From assembly GCA_025201845.1 (NCBI GenBank), contig MU603971.1, forward strand, positions 51,092 through 115,091: a stretch of 64,000 nt of DNA, given 5' to 3'. This stretch comes from Martensiomyces pterosporus. Taxonomy: Eukaryota; Kickxellomycota; Kickxellomycetes; Kickxellales; Kickxellaceae. Positions 19,447 to 31,500 of the stretch are shown here, piece by piece (the first letter of the stretch is position 1; the number at the start of each line of letters is the position of its first letter). The notes beneath the pieces were generated by a model. The model was given only the letters and a program-made list of their open reading frames with translations, made no database searches and was not told the DNA's origin. The position numbers and the translations under genes were made by a program.

Positions 19447-20726
19447 ATGGCAGAGCGGCGAGCTACAAACAAGTACTATCCGCCTGACTGGGATCCAAGC
19501 AAAGGATCAGTCAACGCATTTGTCGGCCAGCACCCGCTCAGGAACAGGGCACGGAAGCTCAATGAAGGCATCCTTATTATACGGTTCGAGCTGCCATTCA
19601 GCATCTGGTGCGGCGGATGCGACAGCTTGCTCGCCACGGGACTGCGCTTCAACGCCGAGAAGAAGAAAATTGGCAACTACTACTCGACGCCCATATGGAG
19701 CTTCCGCATGAAGTGCCGCTCGTGCGGTCACTGGTTTGAGATTCACACAAACCCGAAGGAATCCACATACGACGTCGTTAGAGGGGCGAGAAAGAAGGTC
19801 GAGCCAGGGGATTTGGACGATGTCGATGGCAGTGGTGGCGACGACGATCTGGCTGACGACATCATTGATCTTGCCAGCAAACACGATGGAGGCCGGGTCG
19901 GGGGTCTGAAAAGGCTGGAGGTTGTGCAGTACAGGAAGCGAAAGGCAGAAGAAGCTGCCTCCCGCTTGAGCGAGCTTCAGGTAGGCGAGCCAGCAGCACA
20001 CCGATGTCATGGGTCAAGGGTTTGGCCATGGCAGCTGATGAGACATAATGAAATGGAAACCCTCTTTGTTCGTGTGCAAGCATATCCTATAGGGACTGAG
20101 TGATCGCCAGTGGAAGAACCCAGATGCATCCAACGCCAGCATGCGCAAGGTGTTTCGGGTAAGTAAGCAGCTCTCTGGCTAGTGTGAATTGCCCTTGGCA
20201 TCAGGTGTGTGGTTGCCTAAGGCAGTGTCTGGTGTGCACTTGATTATGAGCTTGGTAGGAGGGGAGAAAGGTCCGCGAGAGGAACAAGAGGGAGTCGGAT
20301 GAGATCCAGGCGCGCACGGGGATATCGCTGCCAATACTGCCAGCAGAAAACACGGACACCATCGAGGCAGCTGCTGTTGAGTACGGCAGCAGGGACGAGC
20401 CTGCCGACCGAAAGAGAGTCAAGAGCGAGTGTGTTGGCCGACTGCTATTTGGGTCCCGCAGGAAAACAGCCGACCAAACCACATCGCCTGTTGCCAAGAG
20501 GAGCGAGCATGGCTCAGACCTGAAAGCAAGGCTAGCCCTGCGGCAGCTAAGCAGGTCGGACCCGTTTGCCACTGGCTCTGTAGGCCAGTTTGGCAAGCTG
20601 CAAGATTTGGGCATCAGGCAGTGCGGCGGCAGCAATAACACAGCAGCAGCCACAACGAGTTCCAACAGTCTCTCTGAGTTGAGCACAGCGTATGCAGGTG
20701 TGTCTTCGTCGTCCGAAGGAGAATAA
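19447..20726 (+). CDS. saf4: CCDC130 / Saf4-type splicing factor (CWC16 family), 3 exons
   Basis: CWC16-family proteins join the spliceosome around the catalytic steps. Exons 19447-19980, 20093-20158 and 20259-20726 splice in phase 0 (donors GTAGGC and GTAAGT; acceptors CTATAG and TGGTAG) to about 355 aa. The N-terminus MAERRATNKYYPPDWDP, then GQHPLRNRARKLNEGILIIRFELPF and the zinc-binding pairs CGGC and CRSC around NAEKKKIGNYYSTPIWSFRMKC, match CCDC130 better than YJU2. Exon 2 encodes LSDRQWKNPDASNASMRKVFR, continued by EGRKVRERNKRE in exon 3, as in the family. The third acceptor is the least certain. The TAA stop lies inside an AATAAA hexamer. Confidence 0.9.
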
Positions 20727-20727
20727 A
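20722..20727 (+). terminator. AATAAA overlapping the stop codon of the CCDC130-type gene
   Basis: GAATAAAG contains both the TAA stop (20724-20726) and a complete AATAAA hexamer. If used, the 3' UTR would be only about 20-30 bases. Confidence 0.45.
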
Positions 20728-20769
20728 GACACTGCTACTTCTGGCCTTGTATGCCTCGCATTTGGCTTT

Positions 20770-20775
20770 TTTATT
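20770..20775 (-). terminator. Polyadenylation signal of the uracil phosphoribosyltransferase gene
   Basis: On the minus strand AATAAA lies 75 bases past the UPRT stop. Only about 120 bases separate the convergent stop codons. Confidence 0.45.
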
Positions 20776-20849
20776 TTAGATCTAGCACGGTTGCTACTGC
20801 TTTTAAGATAGGTAATGAACGAGAGGGAACTGCGCATTAATCGGCCCGT

Positions 20850-21695
<846 letters not shown>

Positions 21696-22344
21696 TTTAA
21701 TGTACAGCTAGAGCAACACGGCAGCGCTTCTACAAAAACTAGGGCTGAATTGCGTTTGCAGCGAGCTTGAATTGAGCGTACAAGCAAAGAGAGGGCAATA
21801 AGCATAAACCGAGGTAGAGAGACAAAAGCAGCGATTGCAAAATGGAAAGGGGCTTGCAGCTATTTGTACAACTGCTCAAGGCGTCTGCCATGTCTGATCA
21901 CCAGCTAGCAATCGGGGACTGGAATTTGCGGCCTAGTGTGACCCTAAACCCCCAACATCCTCGCCCTGCTTGCCCAAACGAGTGACTGGTGGGTGCGCGC
22001 TGATGGCAGCACTTTATCGGGACAAAGCCGTTAGAGTTGCCGTGGTACTTGGCGCACTAGCATCTACAGTGTTGCGAGAGCGTCGCCCAAAGCCCAGGCA
22101 CGAAGGGCGACGCGCACAGCAGCAGCAAAAGCAGTGGCTATTGCCAGCCCTCACCTCCCCCGATCCTGGGCACAAGCACACAACCACACCCCAATCTCTT
22201 CAGAATGAGGGGCCGCGTGCATCAGCTGACGTAGCAAAGTGGTGGTGGGTGTGCCTCGCTGTCTGCCTGCGGCTTGCCACCTTTGCCTTTTCTCTTGCTC
22301 TCTCCGCTTGTAAATACCAAATTCCACACACATTCACTTGACCC
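21696..22344. promoter_or_regulatory. Divergent intergenic region between FUR1 and the Hsp20 gene
   Basis: 649 bases with the upstream regions of both genes. I looked for arrays of inverted nGAAn heat-shock pentamers and saw no convincing three-unit element. An open frame on the plus strand to 22341 has no family resemblance and a non-coding composition. Confidence 0.35.
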
Positions 22345-22794
22345 ATGTCCTTGTCAGACGAAGCGAGCAGCGATATTGCGTTCAAGGCAGGTCGCGACAT
22401 GGGCACGCTGCTCGACGGGTTCTTCAGCAGCATTGAGGGCCTGCGCGGAAACAAAGGCCTGCCCATCCAGCACGATGTGAACACGACCATCTCTGGTGTG
22501 TCGTCAGGCATGTGGACGCCAAGGGTTGAGCGCCAGGAGGACGAAGACACCATTATACTTCGCGTACACATGCCAAACAGCCAAATCCGCATTGACACGG
22601 ACACGCCTGGCAGACTCAAGATATATGGCGAATGCAACAGCCAGGCTGCCTATGAGAGCGGGGGTGACAGGGTCACTGAAACCCAGCTGGGCCAGTTTGA
22701 GAAGGACATCCCGCTTCCGCGATCCGCCTCCATTGAGCAGATGACGGCGATATTCGAGGGATCGGACCTGGTCATTACGATCCCAAAGTGCTAG
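22345..22794 (+). CDS. Small heat-shock protein, Hsp20/alpha-crystallin domain
   Basis: A 149-aa chaperone of the Hsp20 family, which holds unfolding proteins without ATP. After about 55 variable residues the alpha-crystallin domain begins at WTPRVERQEDEDTIILRVHMP. It runs through GRLKIYGECN and ends in the typical FEKDIPLPRSASIEQMTAIFEGSDLVITIPK, in which the beta-8/beta-9 strands give the A-x-x-x-x-G-x-L-like pattern (IFEGSDLVITIP). There is almost no C-terminal tail and no I-x-I/V extension after the domain, so oligomerisation may differ from classical Hsp26 or Hsp42. Convergent with the OHCU decarboxylase gene. Confidence 0.82.
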   Translation: MSLSDEASSDIAFKAGRDMGTLLDGFFSSIEGLRGNKGLPIQHDVNTTISGVSSGMWTPRVERQEDEDTIILRVHMPNSQIRIDTDTPGRLKIYGECNSQAAYESGGDRVTETQLGQFEKDIPLPRSASIEQMTAIFEGSDLVITIPKC

Positions 22795-22903
22795 GGCAGC
22801 ATTGATTAGCAAATATGTATTTGAATAGAAAAGATGGCGGGGGGAAGAACGAAGCACTACTGTGTTTGCACTGCTGCTGTTGGCACGGAGGGACCGGGCG
22901 CAT

Positions 22904-23446
22904 CTAGAACCTGGGTGCAGGGCAGCTAGCTGAAGCAGCCTCCAGCTTTCTGGCGCGATCGCGAGCAATGTCGACCATCTCGCTCAGCCCAGTGACAAGC
23001 TCCTTGTTTCTGTTGCCATGTGCAATGCGCTCCTCAACAATGGGGAAGAGGCTCTCCTTGCTGCGCCCGTTGACGAAAACAACAAAGCGGAATCCGTACC
23101 TGTCCTCGTAGCGCCTGTTGAGCTCAGCCCACTTGGCAAGCACAGCCTCCTCGTTGGCCGAAGCCTTGCCCTGCTCGATGCGCGAGAGCGCGGAGAGGTT
23201 TTTGGCCTTCTCGCCAATGCGCGGGTGCGCGTTAACCACCTCGAGCTGCTCGAGTGGGGAGAGCTCCTTGATCAGCTGGCTGGCCTTGTCGAGGAGCTTG
23301 TCGTAGCCCTCGAATGGGCGGGCGTCGTAGATGCGCTGTGTGAGGAGGGCAGTGGGCTCAAAGAGAAGAGATATCACCTTGGTAAAGGCTTCGAGTGAGA
23401 GGTGGTTGGTCTCAGAGATGGTGGGGAGGCTGGGCTGAGCAGACAT
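22904..23446 (-). CDS. OHCU decarboxylase (2-oxo-4-hydroxy-4-carboxy-5-ureidoimidazoline decarboxylase)
   Basis: Third step of urate breakdown to S-allantoin, after uricase and HIU hydrolase. The 180-aa product matches the family in length and motifs: PFEGYDKLLDKASQLI, the catalytic-His block VVNAHPRIGEK, SALSRIEQGKA, LAKWAELNRRYEDRYGFRFVVFVNGRSKESLFPIVEERIAHGNRNKE, and a helical end. The C-terminus CPAPRF is not a clear PTS1, although many eukaryotic relatives are peroxisomal. Neither uricase nor HIU hydrolase is in the window. The presence of this gene implies purine use as a nitrogen source (inference). Confidence 0.9.
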   Translation of the reverse strand: MSAQPSLPTISETNHLSLEAFTKVISLLFEPTALLTQRIYDARPFEGYDKLLDKASQLIKELSPLEQLEVVNAHPRIGEKAKNLSALSRIEQGKASANEEAVLAKWAELNRRYEDRYGFRFVVFVNGRSKESLFPIVEERIAHGNRNKELVTGLSEMVDIARDRARKLEAASASCPAPRF

Positions 23447-24085
23447 GGCTTGTAGCTATGCGGGAGGGGGCAGATGTCGATGGGAGAATGGCTTGGAAGG
23501 GCGTGCAGACGACAAGAGGCAGAGAAGAGGAGGTGCAGTCTCGCTTGAGGAGAGGCTATTAGATAACAGTCAAATGCAAGAGAAGAAACAGGGTGCGCCC
23601 ACTGGGGCCGAATTGCTGAGGCAGCCATGCCACTACGCCAGGCTGGCGGTGGTGGCGAGCGAGGCAGGCGCGCATTTCTCATGCGCCCTCTAGCCGCCGC
23701 ATCTCCACAAAGAGGGGAATAAACGCTCCGCTGCATCCACAGCGCGCGATTTTTCTAGTTTGCTCGATTTCAGCCCGCGCGCCCTCTACGTAGCAGTGCC
23801 AGCCACCGCTGCGGCTCGTCCGGCTCGATCCGGCTCGATCGCCTTTCTGTCCCAAGGAAAATTTCCTCCAACCTTTTTTCTCCTGCTCTCCGCCTGTGCA
23901 GCGCTGTCGCTTGTGTGCCCGGCTCGATCGCCTTTCTGTCCCAAGGAAAATTTCCTCCAACCTTTTTTCTCCTGCTCTCCGCCTGTGCAGCGCTGTCGCT
24001 TGTGTGCCTCTTTGCTCGCCGTTTAGCACTCTCTCTTGCCATTCTCCACCACAGGGCTCTATTAGACATACTACATAAGGAAAAG
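23447..24085. promoter_or_regulatory. Divergent promoter region between OHCU decarboxylase and DBP7
   Basis: 639 bases, dominated on the DBP7 side by a perfect 89-bp tandem duplication (23831-24008). No gene is supported; the frame that reads into DBP7 from 23915 crosses the duplication. Confidence 0.45.
23831..24008. repeat. Perfect tandem duplication of 89 bp upstream of DBP7
   Basis: Bases 23831-23919 are repeated immediately at 23920-24008 without a mismatch by eye. A partial third CGGCTCGATC precedes the first copy. Each unit contains GGAAAATTTCC and a T-rich tract. The second copy ends 77 bases before the DBP7 ATG. Confidence 0.93.
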
Positions 24086-24687
24086 ATGGCTGACGACGAC
24101 GGGCTTATTTTCAACTTTGCGCCAATCGAGTCTAGCGCGCCGGCTGTTACCGCGCGTGCCAAAAAAACCGGAGGCCGGTGGAAGGAGCGTCTGCACGAGA
24201 AGCGCAAGCTCAAGTACCAAGTCAGCAAAGCACAAAAGGCCAAGAGCAGCACCGAGCACAAGGAGCACACGGGCCATGGCCAGTCCACAGACAATGCGAG
24301 CAGCCGTGCATCTTTGAGTCAGGACAAGGAGGTTGAGCGGCTATTGAACGAAATCAGCGGCAACAGCAAGAGCAGCAGCGCAAAGACAGCAGCAGGAGGA
24401 GGAGGACAATCTGGAAACATGGCGCTCTCCAGCCAGGCAGGAAGGCAAATCGTCTCGTCGCTCTTCACCAGGAACCCCGAGATCCCCGCCCTGCCCTCGG
24501 CACACAACCAGGATCAATCTGTATCGAGCAACGCTGTCGTTGACACGTCGACATTTGCCGGTCTCGGACTGGATGCTGATCTCACCAGCTACCTCGAAAG
24601 CAAAATGGAGATCACAAAGCCCACTGCGATCCAGAAAAACGCCATTCCGATCCTCATCGGCAGCGACACCCAGACAAGTAGCAAGAC

Positions 24688-24721
<34 letters not shown>

Positions 24722-26671
24722 ACGTTCGATGTTGAGAGAGAAGTCAAGACAGAGCACGATGTGTTTATCCAGGCTGCGACGGGATCAGGAAAGACCCTCA
24801 CGTACCTGCTGCCGATATTCCACCGCTTGCTCAGAGCCAGCACCACGTCTACACGAGGCCCACCCCCGTCGCGTGAGCTGGGCACGTTTGCGATTATCCT
24901 GACGCCCACGCGCGAGCTTGCACAGCAGGTTTATGAGACAGCGCAAATGCTGGTCAGCATGCCGTCATCGAAGGGCTCGGGCAAGCGGACGCATTGGATG
25001 GTTCCTGGGATAGTCATCGGTGGCGACAAGAAGCAGTCTGAGAAGGGCCGCTTGCGCAAGGGCGTTACTATCCTCGCATGCACTCCCGGTCGGCTGCTGG
25101 ACCATCTGGAGAACACCAAGTCGTTTGTTGTCGATAACCTGCGCTGGCTTGTGCTCGATGAGGCCGATCGTCTTCTGGAGCTCGGGTTCGAGGAAACACT
25201 CACCAAAATCCTGGCGCTTTTGGACGAAAAGGCAAGGAGCCGCGTCCGCGTGCTTGGCCACGCGTCGATGGCAACCTCCACCGATCTCCCCAAGCGCCGG
25301 ATCAATGTGCTTTGCTCGGCCACACTCAAGGACAATGTCAAGAAGCTCGCAAACGAGTCCTTGAGCGACCCCAAGTTCATCAGCGCCACCAAGGTGCACG
25401 ACAGCGTGGATCAGGCTGCCGATGAGGCGAAGAACAGCAAGCGCAAGCGCCAGGCGCTCAAGGACGATGGGGCTGACGGCGAGAATGCAGAGGATGGCGG
25501 CGGCGAGGGCAGCGGCAAGTTCTCTGTGCCCAGCCAGCTTGTTCAAAAGGCGGTGATCATCCCAGCCAAGCTCCGCCTGGTGACGCTTGTTGCGCAGCTC
25601 AAAAACACGTTCCGCAGGAACCCAAGCAGCAAGACCATCGTCTTTCTGTCGTGCAAAGACGCGGTGGACTTTATGTACTTCCTCTTTGCCCACGGCGGAC
25701 GCGACATTGATGGCGTCGAGGACGGTGGCGGGTATGCGGATGATTTGTTCAAGAACCTCGACGCATCAGACGCTGGCTCCGATGACGACGACGACGACTC
25801 GACGGGAGGCAAGAAGGGCAAGCAGAGCAAGCACGAGAAGCCCAACAAGACTGGCCCCACGCTTAAGGACGAGGAAATCGTGCTTGACTCTACCGTCTTC
25901 CCTGGCGCCAAGCTCTACAGACTCCACGGCAGCATGCTGCAGAAGCGCCGCACGGAGACGTTCTCTGCATTCTCGAAATCCACACAGGCCTCGATTCTGT
26001 TTACCACGGACGTCGCTGCCCGTGGTCTCGATCTGCCCAACGTCACCTCCATCATCCAGTTTGATCCTCCATCGGACGTCTCATCTTACCTCCATCGGGT
26101 TGGCCGCACTGCGCGCCTTGGCCGCGTGGGCGAGGCAATCATATTCCTCCTGCCCAGCGAGAGCGAGTATCTTGCTTTGCTCCAGGAGAAGGGCTTGCGT
26201 CCTGACGACGAGAGCATGGAGAGTGTGCTGAAGCTGATGGCAAAGAACGAGGGTGCGAGGAAGGGCGCTGAATGGCAGCTTCGGGCTGGCGAGGTGCAGG
26301 CGATGCTCGAGCGGTTTGTCGTGTCGAATGTCACTGCATCCAGGCTCGCCAAGCAGGCGTACCTGTCGTCGATCCGCGCCTATGCCACACACATCTCGGC
26401 CGAGCGCAGCATCTTCCACATTCGGTTCCTCCACTTTGGCCATGTTGCCAAGGCATTTGCGCTTCGCGAGACCCCCAACCAGGTTGCCTCTGGCAAGGGC
26501 AACAACCAGAAGGCTGCTGTTGCGAAGAAGGACAAGAAGGAGAAGAAGGAGAAGGAGCTGGCTATTAAGAAGAAGCCCACGTACAAGCGCGGCAACGACA
26601 TCAGCGAGTTTGCTGTCGGCAATATCAGCGCGTACTACGGGCCCCGCGTCAAGCGCAGCAAGGACGAGTAG
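24086..26671 (+). CDS. DBP7: DEAD-box ATP-dependent RNA helicase Dbp7
   Basis: A nucleolar helicase for 60S ribosomal subunit assembly. The 861-aa product starts MADDDGLIFNFA, like yeast Dbp7. An early basic GGRWKERLHEKRKLKYQ block follows. Motifs in order: Q motif TKPTAIQKNAIPILI, walker A AATGSGKTLTYLLP, PTRELAQQV, TPGRLLDHL, VLDEADRLLELGFEE, SATLKDNVKKLA, TIVFLSCKDAVDFMY, LHGSMLQKRRTETF, TTDVAARGLDLP and HRVGRTARLGRVG. A poly-Asp run sits between the Q motif and walker A, and a second acidic insert lies in the C-terminal RecA lobe. A basic Lys-rich tail precedes the end. ATG 24086 is preferred over in-frame codons at 23915, which lie in the duplicated leader. Confidence 0.93.
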
Positions 26672-26981
26672 AGCAGCCCTCCTTCGCCGCTTCATTATGT
26701 CGTGCTTCATAGAACGGCTCTGCGCTCTTGCAGGTGCCTGGAAAGCTGTGCGGGGGAGAGGGTGGGTGCTTTGCTGGAGGGAATGCCAGGCGCCCGCTGG
26801 GCCCTAATCCTGTGGAGCATTACTAACGCATAGCTGAAGCCGTGCCTCAGCGTTTGTAAGCGGCAGCCACGCCTTTTCTATAAGGGCCTCGCTTCGCTTT
26901 CGTTTCTCTGCTGGCCGCTGCTTTTCCAACATCTTCACATCTCATCGCTCAACACCAGCAATAATACACTAATTCGCTGTC
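26672..26981. other. Intergenic: DBP7 3' flank and epimerase promoter
   Basis: 310 bases. A TATA-like CTATAAGG occurs near 26878 and a C/T-rich leader precedes ATG 26982. Nothing else is supported. Confidence 0.4.
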
Positions 26982-27839
26982 ATGGCTGTGCAAAGGTTTA
27001 CCGACGCTGCAGGAAACCTCGAGAGGGTTGTGCTTTCTGGGCCAGAGGGCTCGTCGGCCGAGGTGTACCTGTTCGGCGCCACGGTGACCTCCTGGAAGAG
27101 CAAGGGCCAGGAGCGTCTGTTTGTCAGCGAGCTGGCCAAGCTCGACGGAAGCAAGGCGGTGCGCGGCGGCATCCCAGTCGTCTTCCCTCAGTTTGGGCCT
27201 GGCGAGCTGCCCCAGCACGGCTTTGCGCGCAACCGCGTGTGGACGTTCCTCAGCGCCGAGGAGAAGGGCGACAGCGCAGTGGCGCACTTCCAGCTGACGG
27301 ACAATGAGGAGACCCGCGCATCCAAGTGGCCCTACAAATTCTCCCTCGTCTACACGGTTGACCTCACTGCCGCCACTCTGTCGACCATCATCAAGTATGA
27401 GAACACCGACTCGCAAGAGTTTGCCTTTACGTCGCTGCTGCACACGTACTTCCGCGTGCCTGATATCGCCACAACCAAGGTCACTGGGCTGAAGGGCGTG
27501 GCCTATGCAGACAAGGTCAGGGGCGCTAGCGGGGTGGTTGAGGACCGCGACGAGGTTACGGTGGCGGAAAACGAGGATCGTGTTTATAGCAATGTGCCGG
27601 GCGCTGTGGAGGTCGAGTACGGGGGCGAGCGAGTGTCTGTCAGGCGGTTCAACTTCAAGGACATTGTCTTTTGGAACCCATGGGCCGAGAAGGCCAGGGA
27701 GATGTCGGATTTCGGGAACGACGAGTACCGCAACATGGTCTGCGTCGAGGCGGGCACTGTCGCCAGCAAGATCTCGCTCAAGCCTGGACAGACCGTTTCT
27801 TGTGGCCAGCTCCTCACTGTCGAGAGCCCCAAGCTTTAG
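26982..27839 (+). CDS. Glucose-6-phosphate 1-epimerase (hexose-6-phosphate mutarotase)
   Basis: Interconverts alpha and beta anomers of hexose 6-phosphates, like yeast YMR099C, in the cytosol. The 285-aa product belongs to the aldose-1-epimerase superfamily: LFGATVTSWKSKGQERLFVS, VRGGIPVVFPQFGPGELPQHGFARNRVW (phosphate- and sugar-binding and a catalytic-His region), TSLLHTYFRVPDI, VWNPW-like FWNPWAEKA and NMVCVEAG, with the catalytic Glu probably in VCVEAG. Length and single-exon structure are ordinary. Confidence 0.92.
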   Translation: MAVQRFTDAAGNLERVVLSGPEGSSAEVYLFGATVTSWKSKGQERLFVSELAKLDGSKAVRGGIPVVFPQFGPGELPQHGFARNRVWTFLSAEEKGDSAVAHFQLTDNEETRASKWPYKFSLVYTVDLTAATLSTIIKYENTDSQEFAFTSLLHTYFRVPDIATTKVTGLKGVAYADKVRGASGVVEDRDEVTVAENEDRVYSNVPGAVEVEYGGERVSVRRFNFKDIVFWNPWAEKAREMSDFGNDEYRNMVCVEAGTVASKISLKPGQTVSCGQLLTVESPKL

Positions 27840-28548
27840 GCTGCTCTTTCCCCTCCCTTTTCGTGCCTTGTAGATGTCTGAAAGGAAGCATTTGCTGCAA
27901 ACACCATGTCTGTTCTGCTTGTTGCCACGGCATTGCTGGAGGACGATCCAGGCCATGCAAGACAGCCGTGCGGCTCCTGCTGCTGCCCTGTGCGGCGAGA
28001 CTGCCGAGCACTCGGCGGCAATCTCGGATGCCTTGAAGCAGCAAACCCACCCGCCAAGAGCTGCACGCATTCTGGGTTCCACAGCACCATGAAACCGCAA
28101 AAGTGCGGACAGCATGCATAGCTGCTGCCGCCTATGCGTGCGCTGCTGTTTGGGGGAGTGCCGGCGCGCGACTCGAGTGCGGAAAAGTGAAGCGGCAGGG
28201 AGGGTGCCCTCTATCTTTCCTTGTGCGCTGTCTCGCTTGTTGCGCTTCTATTAAATTTCTCTCCAGTTGTTTCTGCATCATCTTGGTGTTCCCTACGCCT
28301 GTGTGTTTGAAAAAGCACTACACGTCCTACATCCACCCAGGCCCTGCTTGCTGCTTGTGGTTGCTTGCTGCTTCAGCTGCACACCCATCCACCTGCCTGC
28401 CTTATCACCGACCAAAGCGCCAACCTGGACTGATTTTTGTTGTTGTCTGGTTTGCTTCTGGACCCGCTCTCTGCCTTGCTTTTTCCTTTTCCCCTTCTTT
28501 TTACTGTCTGCTTTGTCCTACACACTCCCTTTCTATTAATTTGCGTAT
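27840..28548. other. Intergenic region upstream of BST1/PGAP1
   Basis: 709 bases, increasingly C/T-rich toward 28548 as a promoter or leader would be. Several short frames overlap on both strands without resemblance to any family. No gene is supported. Confidence 0.4.
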
Positions 28549-31500
28549 ATGGTAGCGGGAGAGCGTGAGGTGACGAGCACGCATTCTCTACATTGTACGA
28601 TTGACATTATGCCGACTTCTCAGCCGACTGGTGAGCTGGTGCGAAAGGCGCCTCAGACCAGCAGCAGCAGCAGCAGCAGCAGCGCGAATCCAACCTCTGC
28701 CAGCACTGCTAGTAGCGCGAACAGCAATCGCAGAAATGCCAGGTCCGGAGCACCCACACATGGCACTGCAAGCGTCTCTGACGCGGCGAGCTCGCGCAGC
28801 ATTGACGATGGCCATCGCAGCAGCGATGATCGACAGCCCCTAAACGCAGGCACATCCACTCGCCTGGTCAATGGAATAAGCGGTCACAGCAGCAATGGCG
28901 GCGAGAAAGCGCACAGCCGCCATTCTGTAGCTGACTTTGTACGAACGCGGATTGCTGCTCTTGGCTTGCTCCTGGTCACGATCCTGGTCGGGAGCATTGC
29001 CGCGCACTCGTACTTCAACGGACAGCCGGACACTGAGAACTGCGAAATGAGCTACAGCAGGCCTCAGTTTATCGAGCAGACAAAGTTTGACCGGACCTGG
29101 ACGCGGTTTGCCGACAAGTACACGCTCTATCTGTACCGCGAGGGTGGGTACGACGCATTTGAGGAGCCCTTCCGAATCCCCGTTCTCTTTGTTCCGGGAA
29201 ATGCGGGCAGCCACAAGCAGGTGAGGTCCGTGGCCTCGGCGTCGGCGGCGGCATTCGTCGAGCTTGTTGGAAGGGATCCAGCTGCAGTCGATCGCGGCCA
29301 GATCGGGTACGACTACTTTACTGTTGGGCTGAACGAGGAGTTTACTGCCCTCCACGGGTACTCGATTTTGGAGCAGGCAGACTTTATCAACGACGCCATA
29401 AGATACATTCTGTCGCTGTACCCAGAGACTCGCTCGAAGCATAGACTCTCCGCAAGAGGCGTGGAGTTTGCGCTGCCGACATCGGTGGTCGTTGTGGGGC
29501 ACTCGATGGGCGGAGTTGTTGCGCGCACGGCGTTCACCCTGCCAAACCACATAGTGGGATCCGTGCAGGCGATATTCACGCTCTCTACGCCGCACAACAA
29601 CCCGACTGCGTCGCTCGAGTACTACGTGGACAAGGTGTATAGCGGCGTCAACAGCTTCTGGCGCCATGGGTTCCAAAACGGCACCCTGGACAAGGTAAGC
29701 CTTGTGTCGATTGCTGGCGGCAACCTGGACTCGATGATCAACTCGGACTACACCTACGTCGGCGACTTGGCTCCGCAGAAGAACTCGCTCAGCATACTGT
29801 CCTCGGGAATCAACGACGTCTGGCTGAGCGTCGACCACCAGAGCATCCTGTGGTGCAACCAGATGTCCAAAAAGTTTGCAAACTTGTTGATGCTCATCAT
29901 GGATGCTCGCCAGCCCTCGCAGATCATTGCGCTTGACAAAAGAATGGACATTATGCGTCGCCAGCTGTTCTCTGGCCTGGAGGACGACTTTGCTGTCGCC
30001 AAGCCGCATACGGCGAGAAAGACCACGTCGAGCTCGTACTTGTTCTCCCATGACTACGACAGTGGCAGCATTCTGCTGACGCCGGCGGATATACTCATGA
30101 TGCTTCCACCAGGCGAGCGCGATCGCCCTGGAGTCAATGGAGCGGATGACGATGGTACTGGTACTGGGTTCAGGTCTGCTGGAGAGAAGAGCGCACTGCA
30201 TCTGCTGCCGATCGACAACACTGTCAAGAACCCCACTGTGCAGCTTCTGTATAATCCGCAGCTGCTCACTGCCTCCGAAAGCGAGGAGGACATCGACGCC
30301 GTTGTACCGAGACTTGTTGGGTGCAACAAGGAGAAGGAGCTCACTCGGCGCGAGCAGCACAAAAACAGCGACGATGATGGCGACAGTGGGGATATGCGGG
30401 CCGTGTTTTGTGAGACCATTCCCGTAGCAAGCCCCGCTCGGCTGCCCATGAAGAGGTATAACGCTAACCCCAGCATGCCCGTCGGCGTGCTGCACTACCT
30501 CGAGGCATCTGCCAAGCCCCTTGAGCGGTTTGAGTATCTGGGCCTGGAGCTGCCTACGCGGCCCGGCCCCTCTGGCTTCCTGCGTGCTAGCATCGCAAGT
30601 GCCCCCGAGCAAATCAAGGTGAGCCCAGGCTACCTGCGCCTGCTTCGGCCGTACAACATCCGCATCCCTGCTGCCAATCCTGGCGCCTTGAATGTGCGCA
30701 CCCGTATCAAGCTCGATGTCCCCGAGAACCCATTCTTTGTGTTCCGCGCCAGGCTTTCGATGCGTCGCAACGCTGCCTCGAGCCATGTGCTGGCCGCCGT
30801 CCCGCGATTCCGCCCCATTGTTCGCCAGTCCGATGGCCGCCGGTTTGAGAGCAAGTACTGGTTCGATAGACCCAGCTTTGACCTGGCCATCCACGGAAGA
30901 GGCGCGTACGTGCCCAGCGACGACATTGTTAATCTGCCGAGCACCAGCCTGTCGTCGGCTGGGCAGTGGGATGGCCTGGATCTGGATATCTGGGCGGATC
31001 CCGATTTCTACTCTGGATTTGACATCTCGCTCCACATCAACTGGTACTCGTCGCTGAATAGGACGATCAAAAGATATGATATGGCGCTGCTTGCGCTGTC
31101 GTTCGTCTGGGCCTGCCTGGTCATGTTCCACCAGCTCCGCACGTGGAACTCTGGGTCGTCGCTTGAGTCTGTGCCGAGGACAAAGGACAAGAGCAGCAGC
31201 TATAGGGCGTCGTTCCCCAGCTGCCTGACTACCATCGAGCGCTTGATCCGTAACGGCACGCTGCTGGTGCTGTTTGTTGGCGCGGTGCTGACCCCCATTG
31301 TGCAGGAGCTGGTGGCGCATTTGATGCGGGACGTGTGGTCGCCAGCGACTCTTGCGACGTGGAGCAACCTGTTCATGGGTGTCAGGGGCACTGGGTGGAC
31401 ACTGGGCCTTGTGCCTGCACTGCTGGTCGTTCTGTCGCTGGGATTCGTTGCCTTTGAGGCTGTCGTGCTGACTGCCATGTGCAATCTAGCGTCGTGGACT

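Noticed and set aside
23831..24008. The 89-bp repeat as long terminal or target-site repeats of a mobile element.
   Set aside because: The copies are directly adjacent with no internal element and no terminal inverted repeats.
28840..31320. Long open frame on the minus strand (826 codons) opposite BST1/PGAP1.
   Set aside because: It is exactly antisense to a well-supported lipase gene, is full of Arg/His/Gln as frame shadows of G/C-rich codons are, and has no domain.
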